DNA of 30,408 nt from Lachnospiraceae bacterium (GTDB taxonomy: Bacteria > Bacillota > Clostridia > Lachnospirales > Lachnospiraceae). Made by a program: the position numbers and the translations under genes. This document shows, in pieces, positions 17,829 through 25,894 of the stretch. The stretch spans positions 1 to 30,408 of the forward strand of contig CAADSM010000160.1 in NCBI GenBank assembly GCA_900751785.1. The letters run 5' to 3'. Numbering within the stretch: the stretch's first letter is position 1; every line of letters begins with the position of its first letter. The notes beneath the pieces are model-generated. The model made no database searches. It was not told the DNA's origin and was given only the letters and a program-made list of their open reading frames with translations.

Positions 17829-19250
17829 ATGAGAAAAACGAAGATCATATGTACACTGGGTCCGTCGACAGATAAAGACGGTATCATGGAAGCTCTGATC
17901 CGGGAAGGTATGGATGTGGCAAGATTTAATTTTTCACATGGGACACACGAAGAGCAGAAGGCCCGGCTGGACAATTTAAAGCAGCTCCGGAAACAGTATG
18001 ACAGACCGATCGCAGCGCTTCTGGATACAAAGGGACCGGAGATACGGATCGGCTGTTTTGAGGAGCATAAGATAACTCTCAAGGAAGGACAAGAGTTCAC
18101 GCTGGTAAATGACGAGATCATGGGAACACAGGAGCGGGTGACAGTTTCCTATAAAGAACTCTATCGGGATGTCAAGATCGGGGATTCGATCCTGATCGAC
18201 GACGGACTGGTAGGGATGAGAGTCGAGAGGATAGAGGGAAAAGATATTGTCTGCGCGGTGAAAAACGGCGGAGATATCTCAGACCGGAAAGGAGTCAACG
18301 TACCCGGCGTCGAGCTGAATATGCAGTTTATCAGCGAGAAGGATCGGGAGGATCTTCTGTTCGGCATCCGGGAGGATTTTGATTTTGTGGCGGCGTCCTT
18401 CACCAGGACGGCGGATGATGTCAGGGAAATTAGGAAGCTGCTTGATGAAAACGGCGGAAGTTCCATCAATATCATCGCAAAGATCGAGAACCAGCAGGGT
18501 GTGGATAACATTGACGCGATCATAGAGGAAGCGGACGGCATCATGGTCGCCCGAGGCGATATGGGTGTGGAGATCCCGCTGGAGCGGGTGCCGATCATCC
18601 AGCAGCGTATCATCCAGAAGGTGTATCAGGCGGGAAAGGTGGTCATCACCGCAACGCAGATGCTGGATTCTATGATGGTGCATCCGAGACCGACAAGAGC
18701 TGAGGCGACGGACGTGGCGAATGCCATCTATCAGGGGACCAGCGCGATCATGCTTTCCGGTGAGACGGCAGCGGGAAAATATCCGGTGGAAGCGCTGAAG
18801 ATGATGGTGAGGATCGCTGTCAGCATGGAAAATAATATCGACTACAACGACATTTTCAGAAGATCCGAGCGTTCCGAAGACCCGGATGTGACCAATGCGA
18901 TTTCTCATGCGACTTGTATGACGGCGATCGACCTGAAGGCAAATGCCATCCTGGCGGCGAGCAAGACGGGCTGTACGGCACGGATGATCTCAAAATACCG
19001 TCCGGGCTGCCCGATCGGGGGCTGCTCCAGTTCGGAAAAAGTATGCAGACAGCTCAATATGTCCTGGGGAATCTACCCCATGACCATAAAAGAGGAGTAT
19101 AGTTCAGAGATCCTCTGTCTGCGCGCTATCGAGGCGGCTCAGGCGCACGGTCTTGTGAAAGAAGGGGATGAGATCGTGTTTGCCGGCGGTATCCCGCTCG
19201 GCATCCCGGGAAGAACGAATCTGATCCGCGTATGTATCGTAGGAGAATAA
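17829..19250 (+). CDS. pyk: Pyruvate kinase
   Basis: Final ATP-generating step of glycolysis: phosphoenolpyruvate plus ADP to pyruvate plus ATP, cytoplasmic. The N-terminus (RKTKIICTLGPSTDKDG) and catalytic segments are intact: RFNFSHGTHEE, LLDTKGPEIR, IIAKIENQQGVDNID with the catalytic lysine, GDMGVEIPLERVPIIQ, and TQMLDSMMVHPRPTRAEATD with SGETAAGKYP. Length 473 corresponds to the short form with the ordinary C-terminal domain and no extra phosphohistidine domain found in some bacilli. It has its own promoter and is followed after 46 bases, without a terminator, by a transporter gene, so downstream genes may be read from it. Confidence 0.97.
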   Translation: MRKTKIICTLGPSTDKDGIMEALIREGMDVARFNFSHGTHEEQKARLDNLKQLRKQYDRPIAALLDTKGPEIRIGCFEEHKITLKEGQEFTLVNDEIMGTQERVTVSYKELYRDVKIGDSILIDDGLVGMRVERIEGKDIVCAVKNGGDISDRKGVNVPGVELNMQFISEKDREDLLFGIREDFDFVAASFTRTADDVREIRKLLDENGGSSINIIAKIENQQGVDNIDAIIEEADGIMVARGDMGVEIPLERVPIIQQRIIQKVYQAGKVVITATQMLDSMMVHPRPTRAEATDVANAIYQGTSAIMLSGETAAGKYPVEALKMMVRIAVSMENNIDYNDIFRRSERSEDPDVTNAISHATCMTAIDLKANAILAASKTGCTARMISKYRPGCPIGGCSSSEKVCRQLNMSWGIYPMTIKEEYSSEILCLRAIEAAQAHGLVKEGDEIVFAGGIPLGIPGRTNLIRVCIVGE

Positions 19251-19296
19251 TAAAAAAGACAGAAAAAGGCTTCTGTTGAAAAAAACGGAGATTGAT

Positions 19297-20691
19297 ATGA
19301 AAGATGTGAATAGTATACAGAAGCAGGATGGATTTAAATCCCAGTGGGGATTTATCATGGCTGCGGTTGGGTCCTGTGTCGGCATGGCGAATGTATGGCG
19401 TTTCCCAATGCTGGTTTCCCGCTACGGCGGTCTGACCTTTTTGATCCCTTATTTTATTTTTGTTTTTATTATCAGTCAGTCCGGCATGATGGAAGAAATC
19501 TCTTTGGGACGCTGGGCAGGCGCCGGCCCCTCCGGAGCTTTCGGAAAAGCAATGGAAACCGGCGGAAGGAGCAGGAAGGCAGGCGAGCGGCTGGGGATTA
19601 TCCCGGTGATCGGCTCTCTGTGCCTTGCCATCGGATACTCGGTCATCATGGGCTGGGTATTCTATTATGTTAAGATGGCTTTTACCGGCGAATTGACGGC
19701 GATGGGACAGGATATGGATGCCATCGGCGGGCCCTTCAGTGCAGCTGCGCCGGAAGCGGACAGCCTGCTCCAGGCCGTTCAGATGACTCTGGAAACCGGA
19801 GGCGCCAATAACCTGTGGATCACGGTCGGCATTGTTGTTTCGTTCCTGATCATGATCATGGGTGTTGCGGGAGGCATTGAAAAATCGTGCAAGATCATGA
19901 TCCCTATATTGTATCTGCTGTTCATTACTCTGGCGGTTTTTATGGTCTTTATGCCGGGCACACGGAGCGGTTATCAGTACATATTCTCCCTGGATCCCGC
20001 AGGACTGCTGGATCCTCAGGTATGGGTCTATGCATTCGGACAGTGTTTCTTTTCCCTGTCGGTCGCGGGATCAGGCTCCGTTGTGTACGGTTCCTACCTG
20101 GACGACAAAGTAAATATCCGCCGTTCTGCGGTGATCTGTGCAATCCTGGATACCTCTGCGGCTCTGCTGGCTATGCTGATCATCATCCCGGCGATGGCCT
20201 CGGCGGGCGCGGATCTGGGCGACGGAGGCCCAGGGCTGATGTTTATTTATGTGCTCCCTGTATTCAACAGCATGGGCGCCCTGGCAAGAGTTATCGTCAT
20301 TTTCTTCTATGTGGCGATCTTGTTTGCGGGTCTTTCCTCGGTGATCAACCTGTTTGAAACGCCCATCAACTTCCTTCAGGAGCAGATGCACATGAAACGC
20401 TGGGCGGCGACTGCGCTGATCCACGGATTCGGTCTGATCACTGCTCTGCTGATCCAGCCCTGGACCTCTCAGTGGATGGATACGGTTTCAATCTATATCC
20501 TGCCTCTGGGAGCTCTGACAGCCGGCATCATGTTTTTCTGGATCATGAAGCGAGATACCGCCATGGCTGCTGTACAGCTGGGATCTGACAAGCCGATGAT
20601 GAAGTGGTTCTATCCGTTTGGACGTTATGTCTTCGTCCCTCTGTGTGTCCTTTGCTTTATACTGGGGATTGCCTGGGGCGGGATCGGATGA
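19297..20691 (+). CDS. Sodium-dependent transporter, NSS (SNF) family
   Basis: Predicted Na+-coupled importer of an amino acid or related solute. The first membrane helix carries the family hallmark (FIMAAVGSCVGMANVWRFP), where the unwound glycine region binds substrate and sodium. About eleven hydrophobic segments are visible over 464 residues, the usual bacterial (MhsT/TnaT-like) size. ATG 19297 is preferred over an in-frame TTG at 19276 because ACGGAG lies 6 bases upstream. It follows pyk with no terminator and is 64 bases from the next transporter gene. Substrate is not predictable from this sequence; amino acids are the usual cargo. Confidence 0.92.
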   Translation: MKDVNSIQKQDGFKSQWGFIMAAVGSCVGMANVWRFPMLVSRYGGLTFLIPYFIFVFIISQSGMMEEISLGRWAGAGPSGAFGKAMETGGRSRKAGERLGIIPVIGSLCLAIGYSVIMGWVFYYVKMAFTGELTAMGQDMDAIGGPFSAAAPEADSLLQAVQMTLETGGANNLWITVGIVVSFLIMIMGVAGGIEKSCKIMIPILYLLFITLAVFMVFMPGTRSGYQYIFSLDPAGLLDPQVWVYAFGQCFFSLSVAGSGSVVYGSYLDDKVNIRRSAVICAILDTSAALLAMLIIIPAMASAGADLGDGGPGLMFIYVLPVFNSMGALARVIVIFFYVAILFAGLSSVINLFETPINFLQEQMHMKRWAATALIHGFGLITALLIQPWTSQWMDTVSIYILPLGALTAGIMFFWIMKRDTAMAAVQLGSDKPMMKWFYPFGRYVFVPLCVLCFILGIAWGGIG

Positions 20692-20755
20692 AAAGACAAG
20701 AAGATAAAGCGACAGAACAGTAAGCGGACATGATACAGAAAGAACGGTGAATCAT

Positions 20756-21700
20756 ATGGAAAATCTGATCTTCAGCCTGAATGCGACGATGCCGATCTTC
20801 CTGCTGATGCTTCTCGGGCTCTTTTTCCGGAAGATCGGGTGGATTGATGAGGATTTTGCGTCGAAGATGAATAAATTTGTATTTCTCATCCCCCTTCCTG
20901 CCGTCGTGTTTGAGGATCTTGCGACCGTGGACTTTTCTAAGGTGTGGGATATGAAGTTTGTTGCGTTCTGCTTTTTTGCGACACTTCTTAGCATCGCGAT
21001 CGCGGCAGCTGTCTCATTTGTCTGGCGTGACCGTTCGATCCGGGGGGAGTTCATCCAGGCGTCCTACCGGAGCAGCGCGGCGCTCCTGGGAATCGCATTT
21101 ATCCAGAATATCTACGGGGATGCGGGGATGGCGCCGCTCATGATCATCGGCAGCGTGCCGCTCTACAATATTATGGCGGTGGTCGTCCTGTCATTCTTCC
21201 GGCCGGAGCGGAAAAAGCTTGACCGGCAGGTTTGGATCGATACGCTGAAAGGGATCGTGACGAATCCGATCATACTGGGGATCGCCGCGGGACTTCTCTG
21301 GTCTGCCCTGCGGATCCCCATGCCGTCGATCATGGAGAAGGTCGTCTCTGACGTGAGCGCCACGGCAACACCTTTGGGATTGATCGCAATGGGAGCGTCC
21401 TTTGATATACGAAAGGCCTTCGGCAAAGCGAAACCTGCGGTCGCGGCGTCTGTGATGAAGCTGGTCGGATTCGCAGTCATCTTTCTGCCCCTGGCGGTCT
21501 GGCTGGGATTCCGGAGGGAGCAGCTGGTGGCGATCCTGATCATGCTTGGTTCAGCGACGACGGTGAGCTGCTACGTCATGGCGAGAAATATGGGACATGA
21601 GGGAGTCCTTACTTCCAGCACTGTGATGCTGACGACGATGTTCAGCGCTTTTACCGTGACCGGCTGGGTGTATATACTGAGGTCTATGGGATTGATATAA
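20756..21700 (+). CDS. AEC-family transporter (auxin efflux carrier-like, malate/lactate permease type)
   Basis: Secondary transporter of the AEC group, 314 residues with about ten membrane helices in two five-helix halves. The N-terminus (MPIFLLMLLGLFFRKIGWID) and the helix-break regions (AALLGIAFIQNIYGDAG, and LGSATTVSCYVMARNMGHEG near the end) are typical. Bacterial members carry organic acids or similar anions. ATG 20756 fits an AACGGTG site; GTG 20747 is an alternative start. It may share a transcript with pyk and the NSS transporter. A bidirectional terminator separates it from the convergent blaI-like gene. Confidence 0.9.
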   Translation: MENLIFSLNATMPIFLLMLLGLFFRKIGWIDEDFASKMNKFVFLIPLPAVVFEDLATVDFSKVWDMKFVAFCFFATLLSIAIAAAVSFVWRDRSIRGEFIQASYRSSAALLGIAFIQNIYGDAGMAPLMIIGSVPLYNIMAVVVLSFFRPERKKLDRQVWIDTLKGIVTNPIILGIAAGLLWSALRIPMPSIMEKVVSDVSATATPLGLIAMGASFDIRKAFGKAKPAVAASVMKLVGFAVIFLPLAVWLGFRREQLVAILIMLGSATTVSCYVMARNMGHEGVLTSSTVMLTTMFSAFTVTGWVYILRSMGLI

Positions 21701-21730
21701 GATGGGAAATACAAAATACGAGATCATAAA

Positions 21731-21759
21731 ATAAGCCGTTGGAACACGGCTTATTTTTC
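21731..21759. terminator. Bidirectional terminator between convergent genes
   Basis: ATAAGCCGT (21731-21739) pairs perfectly with ACGGCTTAT (21746-21754) around six bases, flanked by A on the left and a T run on the right. The hairpin therefore terminates the AEC gene on the plus strand and the BlaI-type gene on the minus strand, whose stop codon lies inside the right arm. Confidence 0.88.
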
Positions 21760-22143
21760 TTCTCTGTGAGAGTTCTTATCCAGAAGGCTCCGGAGTGTAT
21801 CGATCTCGTCGTCCGAAAGCCTGTCGTTTTCGAGATAAGCAGAGACCATCGAGGTCAGCGCGCCGTCATAATAACGGCTGAGGAAAGAACTGCTCTTCTG
21901 GCTGACATATTCTTCCTCTTCGACAAGCGGAGAGTAGACGAATACGCGTCCTTCCTTGACATATGTGAGTGCGCCTTTGTTCACGAGACGTTTCAGCATG
22001 GTCTGGATTGTTTTCGGGCTCCATTCGGTTGTGCGGGTCAGCTTTTCAGTCACTTCATTTGTGCTGACAGGAGCATCCTTCCATATGACCTTCATTACTT
22101 CGTATTCAGCTTCTGAAATCTGCGGCAGTCTCTTCATCGGCAT
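21751..22143 (-). CDS. BlaI/MecI/CopY family transcriptional repressor
   Basis: Winged-helix repressor of 130 residues. The N-terminal domain reads LPQISEAEYEVMKVIWKDAP then the recognition region TTEWSPKTIQTMLKRLVNKGAL, characteristic of BlaI/MecI, followed by a C-terminal dimerisation helix region. AGGAGGA precedes ATG 22143 on the minus strand; ATG 22137 is possible. In staphylococci the partner is the membrane protease BlaR/MecR that cleaves BlaI; none is encoded here, and no beta-lactamase is nearby. The gene has a strong promoter with a BlaI-type operator on the start point, so it probably represses itself. Its remote targets and inducer are unknown. Confidence 0.92.
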   Translation of the reverse strand: MPMKRLPQISEAEYEVMKVIWKDAPVSTNEVTEKLTRTTEWSPKTIQTMLKRLVNKGALTYVKEGRVFVYSPLVEEEEYVSQKSSSFLSRYYDGALTSMVSAYLENDRLSDDEIDTLRSLLDKNSHREEK

Positions 22144-22159
22144 AGTTCCTCCTAAATCT

Positions 22160-22206
22160 TACACATGTAGTAAAATAAGTATAGCGGTTTGGCAGGAAAA
22201 TGTCAA
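22160..22206 (-). promoter_or_regulatory. blaI-like promoter with TACA-N2-TGTA operator
   Basis: On the minus strand TTGACA (22206-22201), a 17-base spacer and TATACT (22183-22178) form a near-consensus promoter. TACACATGTA (22160-22169) lies at about +2 to +11 and matches the TACA-NN-TGTA core known for BlaI/MecI operators, implying autoregulation. Confidence 0.82.
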
Positions 22207-22230
22207 ATCACAGACACAAAAAAACCAAAG

Positions 22231-22277
22231 AAAAACGCCGCGGATCGATCACTGCAGTCAAATCCACGGCGTTTTTT
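22231..22277 (-). terminator. Terminator of the GH31 glucosidase gene
   Basis: ACGCCG (22235-22240) pairs with CGGCGT (22267-22272), and GGAT (22242-22245) with ATCC (22262-22265), with one mismatch between. A-rich and T-rich flanks allow termination on the minus strand just after the glucosidase stop. Confidence 0.78.
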
Positions 22278-22282
22278 CTATA

Positions 22283-24298
22283 TTAATATTTCAGTGTTCT
22301 ATAATTCTTTTCATTATAATAATCTTTGTGTACTCCGTCATCGTCGTAAAGTACATATTCTGATCCCGGGTATCCGATCATACGGAGATGAGCGGTATCG
22401 ATCGCGTCCACGCATTCGGCAGGCTCAGCGGAGGGAATGCATTTTCCGCTGCGGATGAAGAGCGGCACTTCGTTGAGTGCGATATCAACATAATGGATGC
22501 CTGCGCTGAGTATTTCTTCAGAGATCGTGCCGTCCGGGAGGAATTTGACAAACATCATTTCCTCCGGCAGATAGACATAGCGGCCTCTGCCGTTCTGTTC
22601 GTACACCGGCGCGATCATGATCTCATTGCCGATCATGAGCTGATCCTCGATCTGGGATGCCATTCTGTCGTCGGGATAGACGAACGCCAGCGGCTTGAAG
22701 TACATATCGTCGTTCAGCGCGGCTTTCATATACTCGCTGTACAGGTAAGGCAGCAGGCGGTAGCGCACACCGATCACATGGCGGAAATCTTCTATGTCTT
22801 CAAACTGGTAGCACTCCTGCTCTCTCGTGCCGAGAGCGGCATGATTCCTCATCAGCGGAGTGAATACGCCCAGCGCGAGGAAGCGCAGCAGCAGCTCCCG
22901 TGTCGTATCCGCTCCGAATCCGCCCAGATCAGCGCCGGTGTAGAGGAATCCGCACATGTTGAGGGAAGGCATCATCTTCAGGTTCAGCAGGAGGTGGGAC
23001 CACCAGGACTTGTTGTCCCCGGTCCAGATCCCGCCATACCGGTGCATCCCAATGTAGGAAGAGCGTGAGAACATGAGGAAACGTCTGTCGGGATCGATCC
23101 GGTCGAATGCCTCTCCTGCAGCCCTTGTCATGTTATAGCCGTACAGGTTGTGAACCTTATCATGGCGCACCTTCTGCCCGTTGAAATTGTGATAGAACCG
23201 GCGGTAATCATCCGGGCTGTTCGCAAGCCCTGCCAGCTTGTCGCCCATCTGCCATACACCGACGCTCTCCCCGGAGCTGCCGTCCCAGTTCTCGGTTTCG
23301 CCGTCTGCGAATCTGCGCGCCATTTCCTTCGCCTCGGCAAGCCCCTCGGCAGAATAAAAGATGGCGGGCTCGTTCATGTCGTTCCAGAAGCCCTCGATCC
23401 CCTGGTCCGTGAGGAAACGGTATTTGTCCCCAAACCATCTCCGGGCATCGGCGTTGAGCATATCCGGAAGATGGGTGTCGCCGGGCCACACAGCCGCCAC
23501 GAAATCGCTGCCGTCCCCGCGCTGGCAGAAATAGCGGTTCTCCACGCCTTCCTCATATACATCGTAGCCCTTCTCGATCTTGACGCCTGCGTCGATGATC
23601 GGGATGAGCCGGATGTGCTCGTCCTTCATCTCCTGCACAAAATCAGGAAAATCAGCGCGGAAGCTTTCGCCCAGGGTAAAGTCCTTGTAGGAGTCCATAT
23701 AATCAATGTCCATATAGATCATGTCCAGAGGAATATGGTTTTCCCTGTATCCGGCTGCAACCTTGCGGAAATCTTCCTTCGTTTTGTATCCCCATCGGCT
23801 CTGCCCGAATCCGAATGCGAATTTCGGCGGGATGTAGCTCCGCCCGATGATACGGCGGAACTGCCTGACGATATCATAGGGTGAATCGCCGTCGATGACA
23901 TACAGGTTCAGGTCTGCGTCCTCACAGGAAACCTTCAGAGTATCCATCCTCGTATAGCCGATGTCAAAGGTCAGCGTGGAAGGATAGTCGAAGAACAGGC
24001 CGAACGGCTTTTTCCCCGCAAGGACGATGAAATTGTGCGCGGCGTAGAGCGAGCGCTTGTCCTCAGTGTGGTTCGGATCATCGGAACAGTTGCTGACATA
24101 GCAGTAGCCCCGCTTGTTGATGCCCCGGTTCGCCTCGCCCAGACCGTAGACGATGTCGTCCTCGTTCATGATATATGTAAAGGAGAATCCCTCCTGAGTG
24201 CTGATCTCCCCGTATGCAGGCGCGCCGGATTCGCCCGGGAGACTGCTGATCACAGCGTCTGTGTCAAAGGGCGTGCCGTAAATATATTTTCTGATCAT
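22283..24298 (-). CDS. Alpha-glucosidase, glycoside hydrolase family 31
   Basis: Intracellular hydrolase of alpha-linked glucosides (or related sugars such as alpha-xylosides), 671 residues. An N-terminal beta-sandwich (VYGLGEANRGINKRGY) precedes the catalytic barrel. The nucleophile is Asp307 in GFWNDMNEPAIF, and the acid/base is Asp428 in GGIWTGDNKSWW, both in the expected GH31 context. GYKTKEDFRKVAAGYRENHI and DMIYMDIDYMD match the barrel entry. There is no signal peptide from ATG 24298, which has a strong AAGGAGGAAG site; an open frame continues upstream to 24436 but lacks a ribosome site. The gene is monocistronic with its own terminator, and its promoter region carries repeated palindromic operator-like sites. 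It could degrade sugars imported by the CUT1 system, but this link is inference. Confidence 0.94.
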   Translation of the reverse strand: MIRKYIYGTPFDTDAVISSLPGESGAPAYGEISTQEGFSFTYIMNEDDIVYGLGEANRGINKRGYCYVSNCSDDPNHTEDKRSLYAAHNFIVLAGKKPFGLFFDYPSTLTFDIGYTRMDTLKVSCEDADLNLYVIDGDSPYDIVRQFRRIIGRSYIPPKFAFGFGQSRWGYKTKEDFRKVAAGYRENHIPLDMIYMDIDYMDSYKDFTLGESFRADFPDFVQEMKDEHIRLIPIIDAGVKIEKGYDVYEEGVENRYFCQRGDGSDFVAAVWPGDTHLPDMLNADARRWFGDKYRFLTDQGIEGFWNDMNEPAIFYSAEGLAEAKEMARRFADGETENWDGSSGESVGVWQMGDKLAGLANSPDDYRRFYHNFNGQKVRHDKVHNLYGYNMTRAAGEAFDRIDPDRRFLMFSRSSYIGMHRYGGIWTGDNKSWWSHLLLNLKMMPSLNMCGFLYTGADLGGFGADTTRELLLRFLALGVFTPLMRNHAALGTREQECYQFEDIEDFRHVIGVRYRLLPYLYSEYMKAALNDDMYFKPLAFVYPDDRMASQIEDQLMIGNEIMIAPVYEQNGRGRYVYLPEEMMFVKFLPDGTISEEILSAGIHYVDIALNEVPLFIRSGKCIPSAEPAECVDAIDTAHLRMIGYPGSEYVLYDDDGVHKDYYNEKNYRTLKY

Positions 24299-24476
24299 TA
24301 TGCTTCCTCCTTCGATTGAATTTCTGATTGCATTATAATGCTGTGCAGATGAAAAATCTTGCACCATACTGCACAAATATTGCATGATAATGCTATACAT
24401 GAACTGCAGACGGGAATCTGATGCTGCAGCATGCACTCTGCCTGTGAATTTTATATACAGTGTATTGACATTTTAT
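24299..24476. promoter_or_regulatory. Divergent control region: two operator-like repeats before the GH31 gene
   Basis: ATTGCATTATAATGC (24327-24341) recurs as ATTGCATGATAATGC (24379-24393), a 14/15 match. The first contains a perfect 12-bp palindrome (GCATTATAATGC) that also supplies a TATAAT -10 box for the minus-strand glucosidase gene. The copies are 52 bases apart start to start, about five helical turns. A further perfect palindrome ATGCTGCAGCAT lies at 24421-24432. The regulator is not identified. Confidence 0.6.
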
Positions 24477-24513
24477 AATAGTTGCAAATACAATAATTGT
24501 ATATACAACTATT
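24465..24513 (+). promoter_or_regulatory. Exporter promoter covered by a nested palindrome (probable MarR operator)
   Basis: TTGACA (24465-24470), an 18-base spacer and TACAAT (24489-24494) form the promoter of the ABC exporter genes. A 37-bp palindrome centred on 24495 (24477-24513) overlaps the -10. The outer arms AATAGTTG / CAACTATT and inner arms ATACAAT / ATTGTAT pair perfectly. Within it TTGTATATACAA (24497-24508) is itself a perfect palindrome, with a degenerate copy at 24482-24493. The likely ligand is the MarR protein encoded at 27696. Confidence 0.75.
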
Positions 24514-24576
24514 GACGGAGGCTGGAGAGGAAGACTTGGAGCAGACAGTTTTCTGGGATCCTTTCTCCGTTCCGTC
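24514..24576 (+). other. Structured leader of the exporter operon
   Basis: GACGGA (24514-24519) pairs with TCCGTC (24571-24576), and GGAGA (24524-24528) with TCTCC (24564-24568), giving an imperfect stem-loop in the 5' leader. There is no T run, so it is not a simple terminator. It is followed by a four-codon frame (ATG 24594) whose TGA overlaps the ATG of the first ABC gene. Function unknown. Confidence 0.35.
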
Positions 24577-24604
24577 AGTGTGAAAGGCAGGGAATGCAGA
24601 GTAT

Positions 24605-25894
24605 ATGATAAAGCGTATCTTTTCTTATTCAGGGCAGTATAAAAAGTATCTTGTTTTCGCCGCTCTCTGTATCACGGCGGAATCTCTTTTTGAACTGGTG
24701 ATCCCTCTGATCATGGCGAATATCGTGGATATCGGCGTGGCGTCCGGCGACAGGGCTTATATCTTTGAGCAGGGCGCATGGATGCTCGTCTGCGCTTTCC
24801 TGGCACTCCTTCTGGGAATCGGAAGCGCGAAATTTTCCGCCGTCGCCGGCCAGGGGCTGGGCGCGAACCTGAGGGAGGCGGAGTATGCGAAGCTTCAGCA
24901 GTTCTCGTTTGCGAATGTGGATCACTTCCAGATCTCCTCACTTGTGACGCGTATGACCAGCGATGTGACGAACATCCAGAACAGTATCTCGGGAGGAATG
25001 CGTCCGGCGTGCAGGGGACCGGTCATGCTGGTGGCGGCCACGGAAGTGGCGTTCACCATCAACGCAGAGCTGGCGCTTGTATTCCTGGTGGCGCTCCCGG
25101 TGCTTGCAATCTGCCTCTTTCTGATCATCCGCGGCGTCCGCCCGCTGTTTGCGAAGATGCAGGGCGCGATCGATCTGGTGAACCGGATCATCCAGGAGAA
25201 TCTGACTGCAGTCCGGGTGGTGAAGGCGTATGTCAGGGGCGATTATGAGATCGGCAAGTTCGGAGAAGTGAACACGAACCTGCAGACACAGTCTGAGCGG
25301 GCGTTCAAGCTGGCGACCACGAACATGGCGGCGATGCAGTTCGTCATGTATGGGACGATCCTGAGCATTCTCTGGTTCGGAGGACGGATGATCCGGATCG
25401 GAGGGATGCAGGTGGGAGAACTGACCGGTTTTCTGAGCTATGTGCTGCAGATCCTGAATTCTCTTATGATGATCTCCAACATTTTCATGATGCTTACACG
25501 GTCACTGGCTTCCGGGAAGCGTATCCTGGAGGTGCTGGATGAAGAGATCGACATTACAGAGGAAAAGGCGGAGGAGATCAAAGTGACGCGGGGCGAGATC
25601 TCCTTTGAACATGTGTACTTCAAATATAAGGAAGAAGCGCGGGAATATGTGCTCTCAGATATCACGCTCCACATCGGCGCGGGCGAGACTGTGGGGATCG
25701 TGGGACAGACCGGCGCGGCGAAGACGACTCTGGTGCAGCTTATCCCGAGACTCTATGACGTCACGTCGGGCAGGCTCCTGATCGACGGGCGCCCGGTGGA
25801 AAAGTATCCTCTGAAGCACTTAAGGGACGCGGTGGCCATGGTGCTCCAGAAGAATACGCTGTTTTCCGGTACTCTGAAGGAGAACCTTCTCTGA
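24605..25894 (+). pseudogene. ABC exporter half-transporter 1, C-terminally truncated
   Basis: First subunit of a heterodimeric multidrug/lipid-type ABC exporter (fused membrane and ATPase domains). The six-helix membrane domain is complete (residues about 1-320) and the ATPase domain starts normally (ISFEHVYFKYKEEAREYVLSD). The Walker A is GQTGAAKTTL, with Ala in place of the last Gly, a variant I recall from this subfamily. The Q-loop (MVLQKNTLFSGTLKENLL) is present, then a TGA at 25892 ends the frame at 429 residues instead of about 575. The signature LSGGQ, Walker B and H-loop are gone, so ATP hydrolysis at its composite sites cannot be normal. Sequence after the stop continues directly into the second exporter gene, so an internal deletion is the simplest cause. 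Transcription would come from the promoter at 24465. Confidence 0.88.
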
